DNA of 64,000 nt from Actinomycetota bacterium (GTDB lineage: Bacteria > Actinomycetota > Thermoleophilia > Solirubrobacterales > Solirubrobacteraceae): assembly GCA_016781085.1 (NCBI GenBank), contig JADDQZ010000036.1, positions 1-64,000 on the forward strand. Direction: 5' to 3'. The notes under the pieces are model-generated. The model was given only the letters and a program-made list of their open reading frames with translations. It did not search any database and had not been told where the DNA came from. Shown here piece by piece: positions 28,654 to 38,186 of this stretch (position 1 is the stretch's first letter; each line of letters starts with the position of its first letter). The translations under genes and the position numbers were made by a program.

Positions 28654-29916
28654 CTACGACTCGCCCGTGGGAGACGGGCCAGCCGGCCGTGCGGCTGGGT
28701 CGGCCGGGATCGCAGCCGGGGCGCCCTGCCCGGTGACCTTATCGACGCTGCCTGCCCCCACACCCCGCCCTAGAGCCCGACGCGCCTGACCTGCCGTGGT
28801 CCCATCGCCCACTGCCCCGCGGGCACCTTGGCCGTCTGACGGCGAGCGCCCGCCGTCTCCCAGCCCCGGACGAACACCCCCCACGGGTTGCGTCGCGCCG
28901 GCCGCTTCGGCCGCGGCGTGCTGGGCAGCGCGCGCCGCTTCGGCGGCGTCGGCGGCGGCTTGTGCGCCGATGGCGTCGGTGTCCGGCGGGGCGATGGTCG
29001 GCCGAGGCGCCGGCGTAGGAGCACTGCTCGCGCCCGCCGCGGCACCGTGGCCCGCGAGCGCGCCGCCGATATTGCCGAGCGCTTGTGAGAACTCGCTCGG
29101 AATGACGAAGATCTTGTTGGCGTCACCCCGGGCGAGCTCAGGCAGCATCTGCAGATATTGGTAGGAGAGCAACCGCTCGTCCGGAGCTCCGGCGTGGATG
29201 GCTCCGAAGACTGTCTCGATCGCCTTCGCCTCACCCTCCGCGCGCAGGATCGCGGCGGTTCGCGCGCCTTCGGCGGTCAGGACCGCCGCCTGCTTTTCGC
29301 CTTCCGCGGTCAGGATCTGCGACTGCTTGACGCCTTCTGCAGTGAGGATCGTGGCACGGCGGTCGCGCTCGGCCCGCATCTGCTTTTCCATCGCCTCTTG
29401 CACGGTGCGAGGCGGGTCGACCGACTTGAGTTCCACCCGGTTCACGCGAATCCCCCAGCGACCCGTCGCATCGTCGAGGACAGCGCGCAATTGCGAGTTG
29501 ATCTGGTCGCGCGAAGTCAGAGTGTCTTCCAGCGTCATTCCGCCGATGACGTTGCGCAGCGTGGTGACAGTCAGCTGCTCGATCGCTTGTAGGGGATTGG
29601 CGACCTCGTAGCTCACTGCCTTGGGGTCGGTGATAGTGAAGTAGATGACGGTGTCGATCTGCACCACGAGGTTGTCTTCGGTGATGACGGGCTGCGGCGG
29701 GAAGGTCACCACCTGCTCCCTGAGATCGAGCAGCGGCCTCATGCGGTCGATGAACGGCACGATGATGCCTAGACCCGGCTCCAGCGTGCGGCTGTAGCGG
29801 CCCAGGCGCTCGACGACTCCGGCGCGGGCCTGCGGGATGATCTTCACCGCCGCCGCGGCCAACACGAACAGAAACACCGCGAGCACTACAAGCGCGATCA
29901 AACCCGGATCGAACAC
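28654..29916 (-). CDS. SPFH/stomatin/band 7 family protein
   Basis: AGVVERLGRYSRTLEPGLGIIVPFID, MEKQMRAERDRRATILTAEG; Ala/Pro-rich tail. Confidence 0.93.
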   Translation of the reverse strand: MFDPGLIALVVLAVFLFVLAAAAVKIIPQARAGVVERLGRYSRTLEPGLGIIVPFIDRMRPLLDLREQVVTFPPQPVITEDNLVVQIDTVIYFTITDPKAVSYEVANPLQAIEQLTVTTLRNVIGGMTLEDTLTSRDQINSQLRAVLDDATGRWGIRVNRVELKSVDPPRTVQEAMEKQMRAERDRRATILTAEGVKQSQILTAEGEKQAAVLTAEGARTAAILRAEGEAKAIETVFGAIHAGAPDERLLSYQYLQMLPELARGDANKIFVIPSEFSQALGNIGGALAGHGAAAGASSAPTPAPRPTIAPPDTDAIGAQAAADAAEAARAAQHAAAEAAGATQPVGGVRPGLGDGGRSPSDGQGARGAVGDGTTAGQARRALGRGVGAGSVDKVTGQGAPAAIPADPAARPAGPSPTGES

Positions 29917-29935
29917 TGCTGTTGTTCCTTTTGTC

Positions 29936-30361
29936 TCATTGCATGACGAGCGCCGTAGCGCCCCGGATCTCGACCACTTCGACGCGAGTGCCGGCCTCGT
30001 AGACCTCGTCTTCGAGGTATGACCGAGCGGTCCAGATCTCGCCTTCGAGCTTGACCGCACCAACGCCCTCGTGGTTGGCGATGCGCTCCACCACCGTGGC
30101 CGGGCGCCCGGTCAGCGCCGCCGTGCCGGTTCTCAGCTGCGGCGGCATCCGCTTGCGTGCCAGCGGCCTCAGCGCGGTGAGCAGGGCCGCCGAGGACACC
30201 AGAAAGACACCGCCTTGCAGCAGCGGGTCACCGCCCGCCGCCGCCACTCCACCCGCCAGCAACGCGCCGCCCGCGAACGCCACCAGATAGAAGGTGACCG
30301 TGAACATCTCGCCGACGCCGAGAATGACCGCCACGATGAGCCAGAGCAGCCAAGAGTCCAC
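29936..30361 (-). CDS. NfeD family membrane protein
   Basis: TM segments, LTGRPATVVERIANHEGVGAVKLEGEIWTARS; next to the SPFH gene. Confidence 0.88.
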   Translation of the reverse strand: MDSWLLWLIVAVILGVGEMFTVTFYLVAFAGGALLAGGVAAAGGDPLLQGGVFLVSSAALLTALRPLARKRMPPQLRTGTAALTGRPATVVERIANHEGVGAVKLEGEIWTARSYLEDEVYEAGTRVEVVEIRGATALVMQ

Positions 30362-30407
30362 TGCAAATCAGCCTAACCGGTTTGAGCGCCGGTGCGCAGC
30401 CTTTAGT

Positions 30408-31409
30408 TCAGGCCGTCAGTAGCGCTTCGGCGAAGGCGTCAGGGTCAAAGGGCCGGAGGTCTTCGAGCTTCTCGCCTATCCCGATCAGCTTCACGGGTAT
30501 GTTGAGCTCGTTGGCGATCGCGAGCGCGATCCCGCCCTTGGCGGTGCCGTCTAGCTTCGTGAGGACTATGCCGGTCACGTTCACGGCTTGTCCGAACAAC
30601 TGGGCCTGACGCAACCCGTTCTGGCCCGTGGTGGCGTCGACGGTCATGAGCGTCTCGTGCGGGGCGTCGGGCATCTGCTTGGAGATGACGCGCTTGACCT
30701 TCTCGAGCTCGGCCATCAACTCACGCTGGGTATGCAGGCGTCCGGCTGTGTCGATGATCACCACGTCGGCGGCGCGCTCACGGCCCCGGGCGATGGCGTC
30801 GAAGGCCACGGCGCCCGGATCGGATCCTTCGGGGCCCTTGACGACATCGCAGCCCGCGCGCTCCCCCCAGCGTTCGAGCTGCTCGACCGCTGCGGCGCGA
30901 AAGGTGTCGGCGGCGCCGATCACCACGGTCTGGCCGAGCGTCTGGCGCAGGTGCCAAGCGAGCTTTCCGATCGACGTCGTCTTACCGGTGCCGTTGACGC
31001 CGACGACGAGGATCACCGTCGGGTCCGGGCGGATGTCGATGTGCTCGTCGCCGGTGCGCGCGAGCTCGGCCAGCAACTCTGAGAGCCGCTTGGTCAGCTG
31101 CTCGCCGCCGACGAGCTGGCCTTCCTGGGCTTCCTGCTCCAGGCGCTCGACTACTTCGGCGGTCGTCTTGGCGCCAACGTCGGCGTAGATCAGGGCTTCT
31201 TCGAGGCGCTCCCACGTCTGCTCGTCGAGATCGCCCTCGAACAGCGTGGCCTGGACTTCGGCCGCCAGCGCCTCGCGTGTCTTCTTCATGTTCTCGCGCA
31301 GGCGCTTGAAGAAGCCGCGACGTTCCTGCTCCCGGCCCGTTTGCGGGACTTCGGCGGCGGCGCCACCCGGGAAGTCGGTGATGAAGAGGTCGTACCAGTC
31401 GCGAGCCAC
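30408..31409 (-). CDS. ftsY: signal recognition particle receptor FtsY
   Basis: GVNGTGKTTSIGKLA, DTAGRLHTQRELMAEL, TKLDGTAKGGIALAI. Confidence 0.96.
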   Translation of the reverse strand: MARDWYDLFITDFPGGAAAEVPQTGREQERRGFFKRLRENMKKTREALAAEVQATLFEGDLDEQTWERLEEALIYADVGAKTTAEVVERLEQEAQEGQLVGGEQLTKRLSELLAELARTGDEHIDIRPDPTVILVVGVNGTGKTTSIGKLAWHLRQTLGQTVVIGAADTFRAAAVEQLERWGERAGCDVVKGPEGSDPGAVAFDAIARGRERAADVVIIDTAGRLHTQRELMAELEKVKRVISKQMPDAPHETLMTVDATTGQNGLRQAQLFGQAVNVTGIVLTKLDGTAKGGIALAIANELNIPVKLIGIGEKLEDLRPFDPDAFAEALLTA

Positions 31410-31508
31410 GGGTCCGGCAGGATACCCGCGGCGTCCGCCGGAGATCGATCAGCCGGGCTGCGCCGGGAAGCAGATCAGCCGGCAAGCAGCATCCTCGACC
31501 GCCGGGGA

Positions 31509-34500
31509 TCAGGCGGCGCTCAGCGCGGGCGGCTCTTGCGGCAGCCGGCGCGAGATCACTTTGGAGACGCCATTGCCGGCCATCGAGACCCCGTAAAGGC
31601 AGTCGGCGGCTTCCATGGTGCGTCGCTGGTGCGTCACAACGACGAATTGAGCTCGATCGGAAACCCGCCGCAGCAACGACAGGAACCGGTCGATGTTCGA
31701 GTCGTCGAGTGCCGCTTCGACCTCGTCGAGGATGTAGAAGGGACAAGGTCGAGCGAGAAAGACGGCGAAGAGGAAGGCCAGCGCGGTCATCGACTTCTCG
31801 CCGCCGGACAGCAAAGACAGGCGGCGCGTCGCCTTGCCCGCGGGCGTGATCTCGATTTCCACTCCGTAAGCAGCTTCGGCATCATGGCCGACAGCTTCCT
31901 GATCCACCCCATCGACGTCTGTCGCGGGAACATCGACGTCTCCCGCCGAGGAGCGCCCACCGTCGCCACCGAGCACGGAGCGCGGCCCGGAATCCTCGCG
32001 AATCAGACGCAGGCGGCCGCGCCCTCCCGGAAAGAGCTGGCCCACGACTTCTTCGAAGTTGCGAGCAGCCGCTTGGAAGGTCTCGTCGAACGCGTCTCGG
32101 ATGCGCCTGTCGGTGTCCCGGATCAGATTCGAGAGCTCCCGCAGCGCGGCCTCGAGATCTTGGCGTTGGCGTTCGAGCTCTTCGACGTGTTCCAGCGCTT
32201 CGGCGTACTCCTGCTCGGCGAGGGGATTGACAGGACCTAGCTGCTCCCGGCGGCGGGTCAAGCGCTCCACCCGTTGTGAGAGCGCCTGCCGGGCCTCTTC
32301 GTCCAGCGCTTCGACGGCGGGCTCGCTCTCCAACCCGAGCCGCTCCGCCACAGCGGCGAGCCGCTCGCGCGCGTCGGCGGCTTCGTCACGCGCTCGTTGC
32401 GCCTGGATCTCCACCTGCGTGACGCGTTCCCGGAGTCCCTTGAGCTCACTTTGCACGCGGTTCTCTTTCGCCGCGAACTCGCTGAGCTCCGCCGACAAAC
32501 GGTTGCCCGTCGTGCGTTCGTGATCGAGCTCGGCTTGAGCTATCTCCTCGCGTGCCGCCACAGCAGCGCGGGCGCAGTCAAGCGCCGCGACGAGTCGTTT
32601 TGAATGCGGCACCAATTGCTGCTCTTGCGTCAGCCGAGCTTGTTCGGCACGAATCTGCCGCTCGCGCTCGACCCGCTCGCGCTCGACTCGGTCGATCAGC
32701 TTGCGTTCGCTGTTGAGCGCGCTCTGCAGCTCTTCCCGACGAGTGACGTCCGTGTGATGGCCATCGTCGCGCTCGCGGGCCTGCCTCAGGACGCGCAAGT
32801 GGCGCTCGCGCTCCTGCCCTTCGGTCAGTTCACGCCGGGCCGCACGCAGAGCATCTTCGACTTCTTCGCGCGCTGAGTCGGCGTGGGCGGCCGCTGCTTC
32901 GGCGTCGCGCGCGCGAGCCCGAGCCGCTTGCTCGGCTTGAGCCGCCATGTCGACGGCGCCGACAAGTTCGTCCCGGCGGTTGCGCTCGGCCAGGAACCGG
33001 TCTTGGCCCCCGGCGGGCACTTGGCGCAACTCACAAGCGCTCGCCGACCAGACGCGTCCCGCCGCGGTGACGGCCACCCCCTGAAAACCGGTCGCCAGAG
33101 CTTCGAAATCCTCAACCAGCCAGGTATCGGCCAGCAAGACGGCGAGCAGTCCTGCCGCGGCACCGTCTGCCGGACGGACGTAAGCCATCAGAGGCTCAGC
33201 GCCGGGAGCGGGAGCTCCGTTGCCATCTGAGTCCGCATCGACGCTTGCCGGCACTCCCGGCAACCGGACCAGCGCGGTGCCACCGTCGCCACCGGTCGCG
33301 TTGAGCAGCGCTTGCGCTTCGCCGAGGTCGCTTGCCACCGCGGCGCGGAGCCTCGGCCCGAGCACCGCTGCCACCGCGAGCTCGTATCCCGGCTCCACAG
33401 ACAGCGCGGCAGATAGCGCATGACCGCCCCCGGGCGCGCCAGCGTGCAGGCGCAGGACCTGATTTGCCGCGGCAAGTTCGGCCCCGATCCGCGCCGCGTC
33501 CCGGCGTGCCCGGTCAACCGCGGCTTCGGCATCGCGCCGCGCTCGCCGGGCGCCCTCGCACTCGGCGTCGGCTTTCTCGCGCTCTCGCTCCCAACCACGA
33601 ACCGCTTGAAGGCGTTGCTCCACCTGCTCAGCAACAAGCGCCCGCCGTTGCTCGAGCTCGGCCACTTCTTGAGCGCGGCGCTCCTCGTGGCTGCGGTCAA
33701 GCTCCGCCAGCTCGGCTTCGAGCGCGGCCACGCGCTGCGAGCTGCCGGCATCGAGTCCGGTGGTTACGTCCTCACGTTTCAGCGAAGACAGCAGCTCGCT
33801 GCGCCGCTGCACCCTCGTGCGGAGACCGGCGAGTATCCGTGCGGCCGACTCCTGGCGCAGCTCGATCTTCTCGGCGACAGTGCGAGTCCTGAAATAGCGA
33901 GCCGAGAGCGCCTCGCGCTCTGCGGCACGCGTGCTCAAGGCCCGCTCGGCTTGGGCACGCCGCTCGGAAACCGTGGCGAGCCGCCCTTCGACCCTTGTCG
34001 CTTCCTCGCGCGCCGCAAGCGCCTGCTGCTCGGCGTCGGTCAATACCGCTCCAGCCGCTCGCGCGATTTCGCGCGCCAATTCCCATGCCGCCTCGTCGAG
34101 CTGGCGCTGTAGCCGAGCGTGATGTTCTGCTGCCTCGGCTTGTCGCTTGAGCGGCTTGAGTCGCGAGCGCGCCTCTCGTTCGACGTCAAGCGCGCGATCG
34201 AGATTCTCCTGCGTGCGGTCGAGCTTCAGTTGAGCTTGGCGCCGGCGGCGGCGGTGCTTTCCGAGACCCGCCGCTTCTTCGATGAGCATCTTGCGGTCAC
34301 GCGGCTTAGAAGTGACGATCGCCTCGACCCGCCCTTGGGAGACCACCGAGTGCATCTCCCGGCCGAGCCCGGTGTCCGAAAGGACTTCGAGCACGTCCGT
34401 GAGCCGGCAGCGTGCGCCGTTCATGCGGTACTCGCCTTCGCCGGAGCGGTCGATGCGGCGGCTGATGGAGATCTCGGAAGCTGGCAGATCGATCGCGCCG

Positions 34501-34763
34501 TCGGAGTTGTCGAGCACCACCTCGACCAGCGCCTCGGCCCGCGCCTGCTGGCCGTGAGCGCCGGCGAAGATCACGTCCTGCATGGACTGTCCGCGCACGG
34601 CCAGTGGAGACTGCTCGCCTAGTGCCCAAAGCACCGCGTCGGTCACATTCGACTTGCCGGACCCGTTGGGCCCGACGATCACCGAAACGCCCGGCGTGAA
34701 GTCCAGCCGGGTGCGATCGGGAAAGGACTTGAAGCCTTTGAGCGTGAGCGACTTCAGGTACAC
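31509..34763 (-). CDS. smc: chromosome segregation protein SMC
   Basis: VYLKSLTLKGFKSFPDRT, GPNGSGKSNVTDAVLWALGEQS, LSGGEKSMTALAFLFAVF, YILDEVEAALDDSN; long coiled coil with hinge. Confidence 0.97.
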   Translation of the reverse strand: MYLKSLTLKGFKSFPDRTRLDFTPGVSVIVGPNGSGKSNVTDAVLWALGEQSPLAVRGQSMQDVIFAGAHGQQARAEALVEVVLDNSDGAIDLPASEISISRRIDRSGEGEYRMNGARCRLTDVLEVLSDTGLGREMHSVVSQGRVEAIVTSKPRDRKMLIEEAAGLGKHRRRRRQAQLKLDRTQENLDRALDVEREARSRLKPLKRQAEAAEHHARLQRQLDEAAWELAREIARAAGAVLTDAEQQALAAREEATRVEGRLATVSERRAQAERALSTRAAEREALSARYFRTRTVAEKIELRQESAARILAGLRTRVQRRSELLSSLKREDVTTGLDAGSSQRVAALEAELAELDRSHEERRAQEVAELEQRRALVAEQVEQRLQAVRGWEREREKADAECEGARRARRDAEAAVDRARRDAARIGAELAAANQVLRLHAGAPGGGHALSAALSVEPGYELAVAAVLGPRLRAAVASDLGEAQALLNATGGDGGTALVRLPGVPASVDADSDGNGAPAPGAEPLMAYVRPADGAAAGLLAVLLADTWLVEDFEALATGFQGVAVTAAGRVWSASACELRQVPAGGQDRFLAERNRRDELVGAVDMAAQAEQAARARARDAEAAAAHADSAREEVEDALRAARRELTEGQERERHLRVLRQARERDDGHHTDVTRREELQSALNSERKLIDRVERERVERERQIRAEQARLTQEQQLVPHSKRLVAALDCARAAVAAREEIAQAELDHERTTGNRLSAELSEFAAKENRVQSELKGLRERVTQVEIQAQRARDEAADARERLAAVAERLGLESEPAVEALDEEARQALSQRVERLTRRREQLGPVNPLAEQEYAEALEHVEELERQRQDLEAALRELSNLIRDTDRRIRDAFDETFQAAARNFEEVVGQLFPGGRGRLRLIREDSGPRSVLGGDGGRSSAGDVDVPATDVDGVDQEAVGHDAEAAYGVEIEITPAGKATRRLSLLSGGEKSMTALAFLFAVFLARPCPFYILDEVEAALDDSNIDRFLSLLRRVSDRAQFVVVTHQRRTMEAADCLYGVSMAGNGVSKVISRRLPQEPPALSAA

Positions 34764-34776
34764 GCCGGCAGCCGAT

Positions 34777-35448
34777 TCAGGCCAAGCCCTCGAGCGCCGC
34801 TGCTGCGGCGGCTTGTTCAGCGTCCTTCTTGGACCGCCCGGATCCCTGCGCGACAACTACTCCGTCTACGACCGCCGCCACGTCGAACACGCGATTGTGC
34901 GGAGGCCCTTCCTGTGCCGTGACCTCGTACGAAACGGTGGTTCGCCGCCGCGCAAGCCGCTCTTGCAGCGCGGACTTGTAGTCGGCAGGACTGTTGAGGG
35001 CGTTCTCGATCTCCGGCTGAAAGTCCGTCACGACCGCGGCCGCCGTGAGTTCGAAGCCGTGGTGCAGGTAGCAGGCACCGATGACTGCTTCGACGACGGA
35101 CGCCAATACCCGCTCGACTTGGACGAGCTGTTCCACCACGCCCCCCTGCTGATCCGCGGGCGCCCGGTTGCGGAGCTTCTCCGGTAGGCCGAGTCGCTCG
35201 GCGACCTCGCGGCACGAACGACCTGACACCGCTTGGGCGCGGATCTTCGTCAGCTGCCCAGGACCGAAGGCCTCCGCTTGCAAGCGGGGATAGAGGTGGC
35301 TCGTCACCGCGAGGTTGAGCACGGAATCGCCTAGGAATGCCAGCCGCTCGTAAGAGGACGCTCGCCGCCCGGTCCACGAAGAGTGGGTGATCGCCTCTTG
35401 TGCGAGTTCCGCCGGAACCGCCTCCCAGAGCTCACCGAGGGCGGTCAG
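34777..35448 (-). CDS. rnc: ribonuclease III; CTG start proposed
   Basis: ITHSSWTGRRASSYERLAFLGDSVLNL signature continues upstream of the first GTG (35322); C-terminal dsRBD; CTG at 35446-35448 preceded by AGGAG. Confidence 0.9.
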   Translation of the reverse strand: MTALGELWEAVPAELAQEAITHSSWTGRRASSYERLAFLGDSVLNLAVTSHLYPRLQAEAFGPGQLTKIRAQAVSGRSCREVAERLGLPEKLRNRAPADQQGGVVEQLVQVERVLASVVEAVIGACYLHHGFELTAAAVVTDFQPEIENALNSPADYKSALQERLARRRTTVSYEVTAQEGPPHNRVFDVAAVVDGVVVAQGSGRSKKDAEQAAAAAALEGLA

Positions 35449-35450
35449 GG

Positions 35451-35711
35451 TCAGGCTCCTGGTGTCCGGTCGGCTGCGACCGCCACTACGAAGTCGACCG
35501 CCTCTCCCACAGTTCGGATCTTGAGCGCCTGCGCGTCCGGGACCTTCACGCCGTAGGCGTCTTCGAGCTCTTGCAGCAGCGTGTAGAGATCGAGGGAATC
35601 CGTGCCCAGATCCTCACGAAGGCGCGTCTGCTCGCCGATCGCGTCGGGATCCATCCTGAGCTCATCGGCTAGATGCGCTTTGACGCGCGCGAAGACTTCA
35701 CTCTTGATCAT
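35451..35711 (-). CDS. acpP: acyl carrier protein
   Basis: LREDLGTDSLDLYTLLQELEDAYGVKVPD with DSL motif. Confidence 0.95.
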   Translation of the reverse strand: MIKSEVFARVKAHLADELRMDPDAIGEQTRLREDLGTDSLDLYTLLQELEDAYGVKVPDAQALKIRTVGEAVDFVVAVAADRTPGA

Positions 35712-35752
35712 CGGGAGTGGCCACGCTAGTGGCCGGTCCGGACGGTAGGACG

Positions 35753-36841
35753 CTAGGGCGCCTCAGCGGGCGCAGACGACGGCGTGGCGTCAGATGGTTC
35801 CGGTGCACGAGGCGCCACCGCCGCTTCGGCCCCCGGTGGAGGCGGGCGCAAGGCATGCGCGGCGCCAAGCTGTGAAAGGGTGAGGCCCAACAGGTCGTTG
35901 CGGATGGCTTGAGCCGCCAGCTCGACCGCACGCCCAAAGCCCGGAGCAGAGAAGGATCCGTGCGCCATGACGCCCACTGCCCGCAGCCCCAGCAGGACAG
36001 CGCCCCCCTGCGCCTCGGGATCCACCGTGTTCCGCAGGTCCCCCAGCGCGGGCTTGAGCAGCAACCCGCCCAGCGCCGCCCGCGGCGAGGCGTGCGCCGA
36101 AGACCGCACAGCTCGGAAGATCGCCGCTGATGTTCCCTCCATCACCTTCAGCGCGACGTTGCCTGTGAATCCGTCGGTGACTATGACGTCGGCCGCTCCC
36201 GAGCCGATCGCGAAGCCCTCGATGTTTCCGACGAAGTGCAAACCCAGGCCGGCATCGCCGGACAACGCCGCGTGCGCGGCCACGATCTCTTCGCGGCCGC
36301 GCTCGGCTTCCTCGCCATTGGAAAGCAGCGCGACGCGGGGGTGCGCCACTCCCAGCGCGGCCCGCATGAAGGCGGCGCCCATGTGAGCGAACTGCACCAA
36401 ATGCTCAGGACGGACGATGACGTTCGCGCCGGCGTCGAGCAACAGGAAAGGATGGTCCGGCATCGGCACCAGGGCTGCGAGTGCCGGGCGGTGGATGCCG
36501 CGCGCGCGCTTGACAGTGAACAAACCCGCTGCCAGCGCCGCCCCCGTGGATCCGCCGGTAACCACGGCCTGTGCGTGGCCATCGGCGACAGCCCGCCACG
36601 CCTGCACGATCGAGGCATCAGGGTGCAGTCTCACCGCGCGTGCCGGATCAGCCGATTTGGCGATGGACAGCGGCGCGTCGACGACTTCAACGGACTCCGG
36701 CAAAGATCCCATCTCGCGCGCAGGCCCGAAGATCAGGACGTTGACGCCGGACTCTGCGGCCAGCACCGCTCCGCGAGCCACTTCCGCTGGTCCAGCGTCG
36801 GCCCCGTTGGCGTCAACAGCGACGGTGAGCGACAGACTCAC
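35753..36841 (-). CDS. plsX: phosphate acyltransferase PlsX
   Basis: LTVAVDANGADAGPAEVARGA, DVIVTDGFTGNVALKVMEGTS, GGAVLLGLRAVGVMAHGS. Confidence 0.94.
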   Translation of the reverse strand: MSLSLTVAVDANGADAGPAEVARGAVLAAESGVNVLIFGPAREMGSLPESVEVVDAPLSIAKSADPARAVRLHPDASIVQAWRAVADGHAQAVVTGGSTGAALAAGLFTVKRARGIHRPALAALVPMPDHPFLLLDAGANVIVRPEHLVQFAHMGAAFMRAALGVAHPRVALLSNGEEAERGREEIVAAHAALSGDAGLGLHFVGNIEGFAIGSGAADVIVTDGFTGNVALKVMEGTSAAIFRAVRSSAHASPRAALGGLLLKPALGDLRNTVDPEAQGGAVLLGLRAVGVMAHGSFSAPGFGRAVELAAQAIRNDLLGLTLSQLGAAHALRPPPPGAEAAVAPRAPEPSDATPSSAPAEAP

Positions 36842-36856
36842 CTCCGAGGGCGGCGG

Positions 36857-37066
36857 TTAGTGGTCGTGGTCGTGGTCGTGCACGTCGACATCCGACTGTG
36901 CGACGACTTCGCGGCCACCGTAGGAGCCGCAATTACCGCATACGCGATGCGGACGACGCGGCTGGTGGCACTGCGGGCACTCGTTGAGCACAGGAGCGCC
37001 GACCTTGTGCTGCGAGCGGCGCTTGTTCGTGCGCGAATGCGATTGCTTCTGCTTGGGGACAGCCAT
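36857..37066 (-). CDS. rpmF: 50S ribosomal protein L32 (zinc-binding type) with HDHDHDH C-terminus
   Basis: MAVPKQKQSHSRTNKRRSQHKV, CPQC..CGNC, tail DVDVHDHDHDH. Confidence 0.95.
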   Translation of the reverse strand: MAVPKQKQSHSRTNKRRSQHKVGAPVLNECPQCHQPRRPHRVCGNCGSYGGREVVAQSDVDVHDHDHDH

Positions 37067-37087
37067 GCGACGCGGGAGATTAGCGGA

Positions 37088-37609
37088 TCACTCGTCGAAC
37101 TTCAGTTCCGCCAGCTTCGCCCAGCGTGGATCGGGCTCGCTCTCGTGCGCGTGATCCGGATGCTCATTGAGGTTCACGCCACAGCGCCCGCATAGCCCGC
37201 GGCAATCAGGGCGGCAGGTGATCTGGGCGGACAAGGCCAGCGCGAGCGCGTCCCGCGCCCATGACTTCAGATTGAGCTCACCGTCATCGACGTACGGCGA
37301 GCTGAGTTGGTCATCACCGCCGCTTTGCTGGTCGACCTCACGCACGTCGACTTTGAAGCCCGGCGTGGCCTCCTCCAAGCAGCGCATGCACGGACCGCGG
37401 AGCTGGGCGGCGAACCGCAGCCGCAGCGCCCAGCCGCTGCCGACCGTGCGCGACAAGTCGAGCGTTGCGGGCAGCAGGGACGGATCGACCTCGTAGCGTT
37501 GACCGCCGTAGGAGAAGGGCTCTACCGCGATGTGCAGATCGAACCGGCGGGCTTCACCGGAGGTCAACCCGAGGCGACCCAGGTCCAGGGAATCCGTGCG
37601 CTGTGCCAT
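37088..37609 (-). CDS. YceD/DUF177 family protein
   Basis: CMRCLEEATPGFKVDVREV...ITCRPDCRGLCGRCGVNLNEHPD; adjacent to rpmF. Confidence 0.92.
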   Translation of the reverse strand: MAQRTDSLDLGRLGLTSGEARRFDLHIAVEPFSYGGQRYEVDPSLLPATLDLSRTVGSGWALRLRFAAQLRGPCMRCLEEATPGFKVDVREVDQQSGGDDQLSSPYVDDGELNLKSWARDALALALSAQITCRPDCRGLCGRCGVNLNEHPDHAHESEPDPRWAKLAELKFDE

Positions 37610-37671
37610 TGCCTGAGCCTACCCGCGTCCAGGCGGCAGCTCGAGATCGGCCGGTGACCGCCCCGTTTCGA

Positions 37672-38165
37672 TCAGGCGGTAGACGCACCCTCGATCCGCG
37701 CCAGGGTGGCGTCCTCATGCTCCTCCACGGAAACCGGGTTGGCCGGCCGACCACCGAGCCGGGCGATCGCTTCGGCAACGCGCAGAGGATTGCGAGCGCC
37801 TAGCGGCTCGGCCAGTCCTGCGACGGGGATTCCAGCAGCGCGGACGGAACGGCGACGGCTTGGGCGCGAAGCCGGTCGATGTGTCCAGCCTGCTCGTCGA
37901 ATGCCACAGCGGCCAACTCTTCCAAGTCCGCGAGTTCGACAGGATGGGCGCCCAGCGCGAGCACGAGGAAGCCTGGGACCAAGCGTCCCAACGAGCAATC
38001 GCGCGTCCGCGGTGGTCGCCGTCGGCGCCACACCACCGAGTTCCACGAGGGCCCCGACGACGGCCGCCACTCCTGGACGTCAACACGATCGCACCGTATC
38101 CGTGACGCGGCGAACCCGACGACCGCGGTACGGGGCCGTGCCGGCTTTTCCGTCAGGACGGTCAC
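37672..38165 (-). pseudogene. possible frame-disrupted gene of unknown family
   Basis: Coding-like protein segments alternate between two minus frames (VAAVVGALVELGGVAPTATTADARLLVG / VPGFLVLALGAHPVELADLEELAAVAFDEQAGHIDRLRAQAVAVPSALLES / AGIPVAGLAEPLGARNPLRVAEAIARLGG) with no single clean ORF. Confidence 0.35.
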
Positions 38166-38186
38166 CTACCGTGCGACTCACTGCTC

